Virus record (IMG/VR): IMGVR_UViG_3300030339_000087
Coordinates: 1-43,390 of that record
Length of the DNA: 43,390 nucleotides
Strand: one strand, 5' to 3'
DNA from: a virus
The notes under the pieces are model-generated. The model searched no databases and was not told the origin of the DNA. It was given only the letters and a program-made list of their open reading frames with translations. This document shows, piece after piece, positions 7,184 through 13,536 of the stretch. Each line of letters starts with the position of its first letter. Position 1 is the stretch's first letter. A program made the translations under genes and the position numbers.

Positions 7184-7533
7184 AGTAGCTCTTTCCTTAT
7201 TTGTGAGAGGGCAGTACGCTGTCTTGAGCGTAAACCATTCTCATATACATCACGGCTATTATCTATTTGACGTGGAGTATTTTCACCTATCACTTCCTCT
7301 GCGACCCTATCCAGTACGGCTGTGGTGTGGGCGGAGACATATTTCTCAAAAGTTCTGCGATATGCTGCTCGCTCATGTGCATCGTATATTCGTAGGTCAA
7401 GTATATTAAATAATTCTGTCTTTAGTTTATTTAGCTCGCTATTCCTGTCTGGCATGGCTACCTGTTTTGCGCCGCAACCAATACATTCTGCGTCTTTATC
7501 CATACCTGAAAATAAATGCTTGTGTTCTGTCAT
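7180..7533 (-). CDS. Hypothetical protein with N-terminal zinc knuckle, 117 aa
   Basis: The N-terminus has TEHKHLFSGMDKDAECIGCG: two His and a CxxCG, a likely small zinc site. The remainder is an Arg/Glu-rich helical segment. SD AAGGAG precedes the ATG at 7533. It is the first gene of the tightly coupled chain that runs down to 4.6 kb. Function unknown. Confidence 0.7.
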   Translation of the reverse strand: MTEHKHLFSGMDKDAECIGCGAKQVAMPDRNSELNKLKTELFNILDLRIYDAHERAAYRRTFEKYVSAHTTAVLDRVAEEVIGENTPRQIDNSRDVYENGLRSRQRTALSQIRKELL

Positions 7534-7572
7534 ATACTCTCCTTAGTTAGTTTGGTTGTGGGGGGCTAGAAA

Positions 7573-7654
7573 GTGTGCGCGAGAACCTGAGTTATTCACG
7601 ACATTATCCGTCAGTCAGGTCTATGGCATTCGTGACATACCTACTCGCGCACAC
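7573..7654 (-). other. Long palindromic element, 11-bp perfect arms
   Basis: GTGTGCGCGAG (7573-7583) and CTCGCGCACAC (7644-7654) are perfect inverted repeats closing an 82-base structure; TCACG/CGTGA and ACCTGA/TCAGGT pairs lie inside. It sits in the leader of the 117-residue gene and includes the end of the 42-residue gene. Elements with similar arms occur at 16591-16694 and 16913-16992. It may act as structured RNA or as a protein-binding site. Confidence 0.7.
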
Positions 7655-7769
7655 ATGCTGACCTCTCCATTGTGTTAGGGGCGTTGTCCTCAATTGCTAT
7701 TTCCTGCACACATTCAGAACATCCTAAAAATGTAGGAGGGTGTAAAATGCTATTTCCATGTGGACACAT
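7641..7769 (-). CDS. Small Cys/His protein, 42 aa
   Basis: Starts ATG at 7769 with AGGA about 8 bases upstream. The first half, MCPHGNSILHPPTFLGCSEC, has a CPHG...CxxC zinc-binding pattern known from many small phage proteins. The last codons (TGT GTG CGC GAG TAG) fall inside the palindrome arm, so the gene end and the structure overlap. Between this gene and the beta-helix gene (7770-7867) I see no ORF, only a weak hairpin. Confidence 0.6.
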   Translation of the reverse strand: MCPHGNSILHPPTFLGCSECVQEIAIEDNAPNTMERSACVRE

Positions 7770-7867
7770 ATATTTTCCTATCGTTTATAGTACTGGGCTG
7801 AACCTCTAGCAATCCCCTAACGAGTATGGTTGCTTAGTCCACTTACGCTGGCACCCAGATTATAATG

Positions 7868-8620
7868 TTAAAGTTCTTTCAGATTATTGAGAGCTTTGGT
7901 TAGCTCTTCGGTTACTTGGTAGGTCTTACCACCAATGTTTATTGTTGGTGGCGTTTCCGCTTCTTTTTCTTCGATGTCGTTTATCTCGTAATCACCAAGT
8001 ACGTATTGAGCTTCCCAATAATCAGTACCCATTTGGTCTGTGACATTCGTAATTTTTCCAGTGTCATCTCCACCGATAAACCAGCCCTTTATGTATGCTT
8101 TTTTATCGCAGACCCGAGCATTGCCATAGACCCGAGCATCGCCATAGACCTGAGCATCGCCATAGACCTGAGCATTGCCATAGACCCGAGCATCGCCATA
8201 GACCTGAGCATCGCCATAGACCTGAGCATTGCCATAGACCCGAGCATCGCCATAGACCCGAGCATTGCCATAGACCTGAGCATTGCCATAGACCCGAGCA
8301 TTGCCATAGACCTGAGCATTGCCATAGACCCGAGCATCGCCATAGACCCGAGCATTGCCATAGACCTGAGCATCGCCATAGACCCAAGCATTGCCAGAGA
8401 CCCGAGCATTGCCATAGACCTGAGCATCGCCATAGACCCAAGCATTGCCAGAGACCCGAGCATCGCCATTACTTAGTTTTTCACTCTCAACAAATCCACC
8501 CTTTTCGCCTTTTTTCACACCACGTTCAGGAATGTCTACAGTTGCTTCTATGCGGAAAAGCTTTACGCCCCACGCATTTATTTTGGTTTCAGTGGTAAGT
8601 TTAAATTTATATTCTGACAT
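7868..8620 (-). CDS. Hexapeptide-repeat (left-handed beta-helix) protein
   Basis: 250 residues in three parts. Residues 1-51 form a small N-terminal domain with the signature KKGEKGGFVESE seen ahead of such repeats in phage and plasmid proteins. Residues 52-171 are exactly 20 copies of [ND]A[RQW]V[YS]G, the pattern of a left-handed parallel beta-helix with a small residue and a Val at each turn. Residues 172-250 are a mixed, acidic C-terminal domain. No transferase active-site loop is visible, so it is more likely structural or binding than enzymatic. SD AAGGAG; TAATG overlap with the upstream 35-residue gene. Part of the short operon started by the promoter at 8.82 kb. Confidence 0.8.
   Translation of the reverse strand: MSEYKFKLTTETKINAWGVKLFRIEATVDIPERGVKKGEKGGFVESEKLSNGDARVSGNAWVYGDAQVYGNARVSGNAWVYGDAQVYGNARVYGDARVYGNAQVYGNARVYGNAQVYGNARVYGDARVYGNAQVYGDAQVYGDARVYGNAQVYGDAQVYGDARVYGNARVCDKKAYIKGWFIGGDDTGKITNVTDQMGTDYWEAQYVLGDYEINDIEEKEAETPPTINIGGKTYQVTEELTKALNNLKEL
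8108..8467 (-). repeat. Tandem 18-bp repeat, 20 units
   Basis: 360 bases made of 20 in-frame 18-bp units coding the hexapeptide tract. Units differ almost only at codon 1 (AAT/GAT, Asn/Asp) and codon 3 (CGG, CAG or TGG for Arg, Gln, Trp), plus Tyr/Ser in two. Such an array can gain or lose whole turns of the beta-helix by slippage. All reading frames are open across it, which creates spurious ORFs on both strands. Confidence 0.95.
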
Positions 8621-8727
8621 TATGTCTCCTTTACAGTTATTACAATTCGTTTAGGTTTGCGGCAAACTACGCAATGATTATTTATCCAACAGTGCTGCTT
8701 GTTGACTGCGTAAAATCCACACATCAT
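8620..8727 (-). CDS. Small Cys-rich protein, 35 aa
   Basis: 35 residues with Cys/His spacing MMCGFYAVNKQHCWINNHC then VVCRK, which could bind zinc. ATG overlaps the upstream stop (ATGA); its own stop overlaps the beta-helix start (TAATG). Function unknown. Confidence 0.55.
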   Translation of the reverse strand: MMCGFYAVNKQHCWINNHCVVCRKPKRIVITVKET

Positions 8728-8792
8728 TCTAAATCATACATGATGATGAACTGCTCACGCTCCCAGTTATCCATTCTTTCTTCTTCTGTCAT
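8724..8792 (-). CDS. 22-residue acidic peptide
   Basis: First ORF after the promoter at 8.82 kb, with a strong SD (AAAGGGGG, 4 bases before ATG at 8792). Product MTEEERMDNWEREQFIIMYDLE. Its stop overlaps the next start (ATGA). It could be a real peptide or a leader that couples translation to the downstream genes. Confidence 0.55.
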   Translation of the reverse strand: MTEEERMDNWEREQFIIMYDLE

Positions 8793-8815
8793 GTGCCCCC
8801 TTTGTTAATACTTAC

Positions 8816-8844
8816 AGTCTAGCACACGGCTATAATTTAGTCAA
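8816..8844 (-). promoter_or_regulatory. Leftward sigma70-type promoter with CCGTGTGC core
   Basis: On the minus strand: TTGACT (8844-8839), 17 bases, TAGACT (8821-8816). The spacer ends in GCCGTGTGC, giving a TGC extended -10 element. The same 9-mer at the same offset is found in the promoter at 12.82 kb. It drives 8792-7641 and probably beyond. Confidence 0.8.
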
Positions 8845-9029
8845 GAGCTTTTCTTAGCTTTTATCATGCTCTTGTGGAAAAATACCTCAACTAAATCGCC
8901 CACACTAATATCTTTTCCCCAGTAGATAGCCTCCTCTCCTGTGTCAAGCAAAACATGCGTCCTGAAATAGGGCTTTCCAGCTTTGTCTGTGCGCGGTTCG
9001 ATGTGCTGTATCTCGATTACAGTCCTCAC
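8841..9029 (-). CDS. Hypothetical protein, 62 aa
   Basis: 62 residues, beta-rich by eye (VIEIQHIEPR, THVLLDTGEEAIYWG, GDLVEVFFHK) with a Lys-rich tail, compatible with a small OB- or SH3-like barrel. Overlaps the NinG stop by ATGA, so it may act with the recombination proteins. Its end overlaps the -35 of the next promoter. Family unknown. Confidence 0.7.
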   Translation of the reverse strand: MRTVIEIQHIEPRTDKAGKPYFRTHVLLDTGEEAIYWGKDISVGDLVEVFFHKSMIKAKKSS

Positions 9030-9574
9030 CGTTGGTAGTTCTCCTTATGTGCGAGGATATACTCAACTTCCTGTTTTGCGTCCGCTATTATCTGCAACAA
9101 CTCCGCTTTAGATGGGCGTTTGTAGGCTTCTGGGAGCTTTGAGAGCCGTTTTAGCTCCGCAACCGTAGCTTCACCGCATTTGAGCGCAAGACCCGTCTCA
9201 TAGCCTTTGAGCATGTCACCCTTGTCTCGCCATATATTGCAATGACGACACTGCAAATTGCAGTTATATTCATCAAAACGCAGCGAATAGACACCACGGG
9301 TGATGAAGTGACCATTATCCCAACCTTGTGACCATTTCCCATCACCTGAAAGAATGATTTGTGTGCGAGGGCAACTGATACACTCCCCCACCCAATCAGT
9401 ACCAGTAAATGAGCTATCGCGTAATCGAATGTACTTAGAGAGGGCATCATCAGCAGGTTTTATGAGCTGTTGTGCGGTTTTCTGGTCTAGTTTCTTCCGA
9501 ATGGGTGCTTTACCAAGTGGGAGGCGGGCTTTCATCTCGCGCACAATCTGTTGCTCTTTAGTTAGTTTTTTCAC
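9026..9574 (-). CDS. ninG: NinG-like (Rap) recombination endonuclease
   Basis: 182 residues matching the NinG/Rap family of lambdoid phages: a Lys-rich helical N-terminus, then Cys65-x2-Cys68 (CISC), the core WDNGHFITRG with His89, and NCNLQCRHCN (Cys105, Cys109, Cys112), which form the zinc/HNH-like centre, ending in a helical tail. In lambda, Rap is a structure-specific endonuclease that resolves recombination intermediates. It lies in one run with the ssDNA-binding protein and the RecB-like nuclease, which supports a recombination role. Start ATG at 9574 overlaps the 71-residue gene. Confidence 0.88.
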   Translation of the reverse strand: MKKLTKEQQIVREMKARLPLGKAPIRKKLDQKTAQQLIKPADDALSKYIRLRDSSFTGTDWVGECISCPRTQIILSGDGKWSQGWDNGHFITRGVYSLRFDEYNCNLQCRHCNIWRDKGDMLKGYETGLALKCGEATVAELKRLSKLPEAYKRPSKAELLQIIADAKQEVEYILAHKENYQR

Positions 9575-9773
9575 CTTTACGTGACTTCTTTCCCCCCATG
9601 CTGGAGATTGCTTTTAGTTTTTCTGGGTCAATTCCACGGAACCCTCCGCGACTGCCGTTCTCAACATAGGTAACACGGGATTTCTTCTGAATGTCTTGGT
9701 AGTAGGCTCTGATAGCTTCTTCTGAACCTAATTTCTCAAGCATGGTTGTGTGGCGCTTCTCGGCAGAACTCAT
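9558..9773 (-). CDS. Small basic KGG-like protein, 71 aa
   Basis: 71 residues; the second half has GSRGGFRGIDPEKLKAISSMGGKKSRKG, partly like the Gly-Gly repeat of KGG/stress-induced proteins (GGF..(D/T)PE(K/R)...GGK). The gene at 10270 shares this pattern. Very basic tail, possibly nucleic-acid binding. ATGA overlap with the SSB gene upstream. Confidence 0.7.
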   Translation of the reverse strand: MSSAEKRHTTMLEKLGSEEAIRAYYQDIQKKSRVTYVENGSRGGFRGIDPEKLKAISSMGGKKSRKGEKTN

Positions 9774-10270
9774 CGTAATTCCTCAGGAACGTCGGCGAGG
9801 TCAATATCCTCAAATGGTGCGTCTTCGTCACCTGGGAGCGGTTCACCGAGTCCCTGCATGAGTTCTGCGAGGTCAGCGTCAGCTTTGGTGTCAGCTCCGC
9901 GCTCAACTAATACAGCCGAGAGGTTGCTACTAATTCCTTTACCAAACTTATTATCGTAGGCGAATGAGTTAGCAACGAGTGAAATGGTTGCGCCGAAGCC
10001 GAGTTTTGTTTCGTCTAGCCCGTTCAGCCCCGCAAAGCGAGTGTAGTCGCTAATCTTAAATGCGTACTGTTTCTTACCTTCGTAGTCTTTGAAGTTCGGC
10101 TTGCCAGCGTTCGCCCCCTTACCGATGTTATTGTGTTTGACGAACTCTGTTATTTTCCGCTCAGTCTCGGGGTCTACTGAGATAGTAATTGACTTGCCGA
10201 AGCCGTCATCGTTAAGATTGGCGAAGACTACTTTGACATGCTGTAGTTTAATTCGTGTTGGGTCTTCCAT
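9770..10270 (-). CDS. Single-stranded DNA-binding protein, acidic C-terminal tail
   Basis: 166 residues. The N-terminal 125 residues look like an OB-fold (KLQHVKVVFANL, KSITISVD, QYAFKISDYTRF, GATISLVANSFAYD) as in the DUF2815/T7 gp2.5-like ssDNA-binding proteins. A disordered acidic tail follows, rich in Asp/Glu (LPGDEDAPFEDIDLADVPEE), the usual docking tail for replication and repair partners. It sits two genes from NinG and a few from the RecB-like nuclease. SD AAGGAG. Function is inferred from pattern, tail and neighbours. Confidence 0.75.
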   Translation of the reverse strand: MEDPTRIKLQHVKVVFANLNDDGFGKSITISVDPETERKITEFVKHNNIGKGANAGKPNFKDYEGKKQYAFKISDYTRFAGLNGLDETKLGFGATISLVANSFAYDNKFGKGISSNLSAVLVERGADTKADADLAELMQGLGEPLPGDEDAPFEDIDLADVPEELR

Positions 10271-10554
10271 TATTTTCTCCTTAATAGTTTACTTAAAAAT
10301 GATGTGTGCGGGGCTGGTTCGAGTATACCGTTTGAAACGTACATAACTGATACCTTTGGTTTGCGGCTGATTGTGCCACCTTTGCGCCCACACTCGGCTC
10401 GTCTTTCAGGGGTCATAGCGTAGAAGCCTCCTGTGTGTCCGTTCTTCCCGCCCACAGAACCAATTCTCTTATAGAAGTCTGGGTCACGCTCTTTAATCGT
10501 TTGTGCTGCTTTCATGCCCCCAATTTTACTGCCACTCAATTGTATATCCCCCAT
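10270..10554 (-). CDS. KGG-motif protein, about 90 aa
   Basis: Two Gly-Gly modules, IGSVGGKNGHTGGFYAMTPE and CGRKGGTISRK, resemble KGG repeats of small stress-induced proteins. The C-terminus is basic (SKLLRRK). Start is uncertain: ATG at 10554 has no SD, whereas TTG at 10540 overlaps the upstream stop (TTGA) and has GGGGGA upstream, giving 89 residues. The related 71-residue gene lies across the SSB gene. TAATG overlap with SSB. Confidence 0.7.
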   Translation of the reverse strand: MGDIQLSGSKIGGMKAAQTIKERDPDFYKRIGSVGGKNGHTGGFYAMTPERRAECGRKGGTISRKPKVSVMYVSNGILEPAPHTSFLSKLLRRK

Positions 10555-10688
10555 TTCTTATTTATTGCTTGTACTATTCCTGTGCGCCCAAGTTTGAACC
10601 GTCCAATAAGTCTAATTCGTTCTAACATGTAGGCTATTTCACTGATGTAATCTTCTTTTAATGCTTTTTCTATTTGCTTCTCAGTCAT
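10536..10688 (-). CDS. Hypothetical protein, 50 aa
   Basis: 50 residues, helical and charged (MTEKQIEKALKEDYISEIAY, LERIRLIGRFKLGRTG), a possible small DNA- or protein-binding helical domain. SD AAGGAG before the ATG at 10688. Overlaps the KGG gene. Family unknown. Confidence 0.65.
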   Translation of the reverse strand: MTEKQIEKALKEDYISEIAYMLERIRLIGRFKLGRTGIVQAINKKWGIYN

Positions 10689-10698
10689 TAGTTCTCCT

Positions 10699-10983
10699 TT
10701 AATAATTATGGTCACATTTTTCTACAGCTTGGAAGTCCTCACGGTCTTTCATTGATAGGACATAGACTGTTCCCCTCCCATTTGGTTGTGTTTTACTGCT
10801 GCGTATCTTTTTTCCTGAGAACCAGTACCAGTCTGGGTACTTGTTGCACTTCACAAACTTAATCAGATAGTTCTCGGTATACTCAGTGACTTTCGATGTG
10901 CTGATTAGCACCTCATCAGTTGAGTACTTCGGCGAAAGTATGTCTGCAATGACTTTGTGCGGTTGATGTTTACAGAACTGCAT
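10699..10983 (-). CDS. Hypothetical protein, 94 aa
   Basis: 94 residues, basic, with aromatic clusters (YTENYLIKFVKC, YPDWYWFSGKK) and two Cys/His ends (FCKHQPHK; KCDHNY). No recognised fold. Start overlaps the end of the RecB-like nuclease gene, so it may be its partner. Confidence 0.7.
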   Translation of the reverse strand: MQFCKHQPHKVIADILSPKYSTDEVLISTSKVTEYTENYLIKFVKCNKYPDWYWFSGKKIRSSKTQPNGRGTVYVLSMKDREDFQAVEKCDHNY

Positions 10984-11785
10984 GGTCTTTCCACATTCCG
11001 TCGAATTGATGTATTACTTTCCCTTGAACTGTCCAGCCGTTCGCAACCATGATTCCCTCGTAGACTTGAAGCTGTTTCTTCCAGTACGGTTTGTCTTCTT
11101 TGTAGGCAATCTTGTAGTCCTCGATGATACAGGTCTTGTCCCCGACTATCTGTAGACGGTCTATCGTCCCTGCTCGCTTGTTCTTGTGGTCTACCACGAG
11201 GACTTCGTACTCAGCTTTTTCGTTCTCACGACCCACGTAGAAGCTCTCTACGATGTCTTTCAAGACAAGATGGTTCGGTGTGTGGTATTCCTTGTCTAGC
11301 GTCTTGGCAAGCCCCTGATACTTCCCGTAGAGTTCAAGAGCAAGATGTACGGTTGTGCCGAAGTCCCGAGAAACCTGCCCACTCAATGACCAGAGCTTTG
11401 CTATCTCTGTAGGGTCTGAGCCAGTTTTCTCTGCGACCTTTCCGCTTAACATCACTGAGTCAAACGGCTTCTGTTCGCCTTTGGCTATTTGTGAGGCGGA
11501 CGCATAGACTTCACCGTTCCACATATAGGTGTGGTTCACTTCATCATAGTCAATTTCCCCGCCCACAAACGCTTGCTTACGAACAAATTTGCCTGTTACC
11601 TTGCTCGACAACTCCCGACCTGGTTCTGAATACTGTTTTGATAACCCTGTGATGTATTCTAGGGCTACAGCTTTAGCTTCCTCTAGGCTATCACCAACTT
11701 CTATAGTGATTGTCGGCTGTAAATTGGAGTACTGTGCGGTGGCAATAGTAGCTCCGACTGTTATTTCTTTAACCTTGTATGACAT
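10970..11785 (-). CDS. RecB/Cas4-like PD-(D/E)XK nuclease
   Basis: 271 residues. The C-terminal two thirds show RecB-family motifs in order: TTVHLALE (His147), AGTIDR (Asp209), IIEDYK (Glu222-Asp223-Tyr-Lys225) and KKQLQVYE (Gln238, Tyr242). The first 45 residues (ITVGATIATAQYSNLQPTI then EEAKAVALEYI) are a beta-alpha module often found at the start of phage proteins of this kind. Such enzymes resect dsDNA ends or degrade host DNA. It lies in one operon with SSB and NinG. SD GGGAG. I see no recombinase gene beside it. Confidence 0.83.
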   Translation of the reverse strand: MSYKVKEITVGATIATAQYSNLQPTITIEVGDSLEEAKAVALEYITGLSKQYSEPGRELSSKVTGKFVRKQAFVGGEIDYDEVNHTYMWNGEVYASASQIAKGEQKPFDSVMLSGKVAEKTGSDPTEIAKLWSLSGQVSRDFGTTVHLALELYGKYQGLAKTLDKEYHTPNHLVLKDIVESFYVGRENEKAEYEVLVVDHKNKRAGTIDRLQIVGDKTCIIEDYKIAYKEDKPYWKKQLQVYEGIMVANGWTVQGKVIHQFDGMWKDHAVL

Positions 11786-11912
11786 AGTGTTTACTCCCTG
11801 GGTTTAACGCCCTATACTTCTCTCTTGCTGTTATCCTGCTACACGCAATGCACATCCTGAAATATCGACCTGTCTTTTTTACTAGCTTCATTTTTGTATT
11901 AGCTCCGCTCAT
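11769..11912 (-). CDS. Small basic Cys protein, 47 aa
   Basis: 47 residues, strongly basic, with MCIAC in the middle (single CxxC). ATG overlaps the stop of the 45-residue gene (ATGA) and its end runs 17 bases into the nuclease gene, whose GGGAG site it contains. Family unknown. Confidence 0.6.
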   Translation of the reverse strand: MSGANTKMKLVKKTGRYFRMCIACSRITAREKYRALNPGSKHYVIQG

Positions 11913-12046
11913 AGTACGTGTATTCTCACTTTCTTGTAGTAGGAGAGTGTACGGAGTTCGCTCTCAAGATGGTTCTTCCACCTGTTCCATGCTTCTAACT
12001 GACTGGTGGGTGGCGGGAGAACACAGTCCACGGCTTTAATATTCAT
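11909..12046 (-). CDS. Hypothetical protein, 45 aa
   Basis: 45 residues starting at an ATG 11 bases inside the upstream gene, with GGGTGAG as a likely SD. Contains a Trp/Arg-rich helix (LEAWNRWKNHLESELRTL). Ends in ATGA overlap. This ORF fills what would otherwise be an empty gap. Confidence 0.55.
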   Translation of the reverse strand: MNIKAVDCVLPPPTSQLEAWNRWKNHLESELRTLSYYKKVRIHVL

Positions 12047-12245
12047 CGCGCTCACCCAGTATGTCATTATCGTAGAAGTGTTGTGCGCTCTCAGCTCCGC
12101 TTACATCACTCATAAATCGTTTCAATCGTTCAAAGTCCTTGTCTTCATAGAGTGTGCGGGCTTGCTTCGCAATAAAGCTCATACCCTCATGGTCTTCTAT
12201 AAAGTCCTGCACCTGCTCATCAAATGTCATATCAACTGCGCTCAT
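12036..12245 (-). CDS. Hypothetical acidic protein, 69 aa
   Basis: I place the start at ATG 12245 because AAGGAG lies 7 bases upstream and the start overlaps the YopX stop (ATGA); a longer frame to 12302 has no such support. The 69 residues are acidic and helical (FDEQVQDFIEDHEG, LYEDKDFERLKRFM). Family unknown. Confidence 0.7.
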   Translation of the reverse strand: MSAVDMTFDEQVQDFIEDHEGMSFIAKQARTLYEDKDFERLKRFMSDVSGAESAQHFYDNDILGERDEY

Positions 12246-12634
12246 TTTAGTAGCTCCTTGTTTTCGTAGATGTTGCCGATGACTTCTTCTCCACCTATCC
12301 AATCATATGTGCTATTCGTACCTTTTAGCCCCCAGCCGCCTATGTTATCGAATGGGGCTGCTTCACGCCAGACGATTTCATGAGGGCATCCCAGACTACT
12401 GTCACATTTCACGATATCGCCCTCATAGACTTCGGTACCATTCTTGTCTTTTAGACCTATATACTGCATAATCTCAACGGCTACGCCATAACCTTCACGC
12501 CACACTCCGATGTCTGAGTCTACTGTATCTCCTTCGCAGTCCCACCACATCATCTTTCCATCGAGCGCCATGCTGTAGTTATCCGTGACCCAGCCCAAGC
12601 TCTTATCCCACGCTCTAAACTTTAGCGCTCTCAT
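12242..12634 (-). CDS. YopX family protein
   Basis: 130 residues with the family hallmarks at both ends: RALKFRAWDK at the start, the central YIGLKDKNGTEVYEGDIVK, and VIGNIYENKELL at the end. YopX proteins are common in phages and prophages; they have two beta-rich domains and no proven function. ATGA overlap with the gene before it. Second gene after the promoter at 12.82 kb. Confidence 0.92.
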   Translation of the reverse strand: MRALKFRAWDKSLGWVTDNYSMALDGKMMWWDCEGDTVDSDIGVWREGYGVAVEIMQYIGLKDKNGTEVYEGDIVKCDSSLGCPHEIVWREAAPFDNIGGWGLKGTNSTYDWIGGEEVIGNIYENKELLK

Positions 12635-12753
12635 TCAAATAACCCTCCTTTATACTCTTTCCCACACCGCTCACACTCCCTGTACTCATCTGAATACGGG
12701 TACGACCAATGTCCGAGTAAGACACAAGCTAGTTTCTTTAGTATAAGTATCAC
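12631..12753 (-). CDS. Small DUF1660-like Cys protein, 40 aa
   Basis: GTG start at 12753 with SD AAAGGGGG, the same leader as the 22-residue gene at 8.79 kb. The product has LACVLLGHWSY and CERCGKEY, the layout of the DUF1660-like gene at 5194-5325. First gene of the operon that includes YopX, the nuclease, SSB and NinG. Confidence 0.6.
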   Translation of the reverse strand: MILILKKLACVLLGHWSYPYSDEYRECERCGKEYKGGLFE

Positions 12754-12795
12754 GTTGCCCCCTTTGCTTTGCAAACCCTTGTTTATTACAGAGGT

Positions 12796-12824
12796 AGTGT
12801 AGCACACGGCTAGTTACAAGTCAA
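12796..12824 (-). promoter_or_regulatory. Leftward sigma70-type promoter with CCGTGTGC core
   Basis: Minus strand: TTGACT (12824-12819), 17 bases, TACACT (12801-12796); the spacer ends in GCCGTGTGC exactly as at 8.82 kb, giving an extended -10. It drives the recombination operon starting at 12753. A terminator for upstream transcription lies 40 bases before it. Confidence 0.8.
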
Positions 12825-12860
12825 TAGCAATGTGCGCTTATCCACAGGATAATTTAAGAT

Positions 12861-12886
12861 AAAAAAAGAGACTTCATTGAGTCTCT
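12861..12886 (-). terminator. Leftward rho-independent terminator
   Basis: AGAGACT (12867-12873) and AGTCTCT (12880-12886) form a 7-bp stem with a 6-base loop; on the minus strand it is followed by six T. It ends transcription coming from 13-17 kb just before the 12.82 kb promoter. Confidence 0.8.
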
Positions 12887-12941
12887 AGTTAGGGAGCTGC
12901 GAAACATCCCGTGCGATAACCGCAAGTTCATAATACATGAA

Positions 12942-13131
12942 AATCGACTCCCAGTACATAGGAGTCGATTAGCGCCATTTCTACTCTAACATAAAACCCG
13001 CACAGGAGGGTAAATTGTGCGGGCTGTGTCCAAAGCACCTTGTCAGAGCTTGGGGGCAACTGACACATGTATTGTAGCATAGACCCGTCCATATGGTAGA
13101 CGGGCTTGTGCGGAAGTCGTTTAACGCACAC
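12942..13131 (-). ncRNA. Row of five stem-loops, candidate structured RNA
   Basis: Consecutive perfect hairpins: AATCGACTCC/GGAGTCGATT (12942-12970, 10 bp, followed by TTTT on the minus strand), CCCGCACA/TGTGCGGG (12997-13023), TGTCAG/CTGACA (13041-13065), CCCGTC/GACGGG (13084-13104) and TGTGCG/CGCACA (13110-13131). The block has no ORF and lies between two leftward terminators. Strand is inferred from the flanking terminators; function unknown. Confidence 0.45.
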
Positions 13132-13242
13132 ACATACTGTACCTCTGATAGACCACACAAACAGTAATAATTCTTGCATTTGAATGTGTGGGGTGCTACT
13201 ATCTGAGTATCTTATTTGTCTCATTGCAGAAACAAATAGGTA

Positions 13243-13272
13243 CAAAGAAAAACACCCCCTTTCGGAGGTGCT
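13243..13272 (-). terminator. Leftward terminator-like hairpin
   Basis: Minus strand: AGCACCTCC-GAAA-GGGGGTGT, a stem with one mismatch, followed by T5. It lies at the right edge of the hairpin row. Confidence 0.5.
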
Positions 13273-13361
13273 GTCTCATTGCCTACTTTTAGGTTAGCAA
13301 ACGCACACATCTTTGTCAAATATTTACAATACAAAGTTCTCAGCCTTCAAAACTGAACCCG

Positions 13362-13428
13362 TTGAGTACAGACGAAAAACTAGGCTCTGTCCGCCCGCCT
13401 GACAACCTAGTCTCTGGCTTGTACTCAA
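13362..13428. other. Two-stem inverted-repeat element, 67 bases
   Basis: TTGAGTACA (13362-13370) and TGTACTCAA (13420-13428) are a 9-bp perfect pair; ACTAGG/CCTAGT (13379-13384/13406-13411) form a second stem inside, with a C-rich loop (ccgcccgcc). It could be a structured RNA or a dyad for DNA binding. Confidence 0.5.
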
Positions 13429-13536
13429 TTTGTGGCTTGCGATTGAGCTTCACCACCTCAAAAACTCCCACACACTTGTAAATCACTCTGTCTTTAGCCC
13501 TCACCAGAGGACAAAGGCGGGTCTATGGAAAAATAC

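Noticed and set aside
7916-8598. Long plus-strand and other-frame minus ORFs with SIAID, HRPEH, MAMLGS or GLWQCS repeats
   Set aside because: They are other frames of the 18-bp tandem repeat, which has no stops in any frame; the hexapeptide frame has a proper SD, N- and C-terminal domains and fits the operon.
12928-13245. Minus-strand ORF of 105 codons
   Set aside because: It crosses five hairpins, has no SD, and its sequence reflects the repeated GTGTGCG motif.
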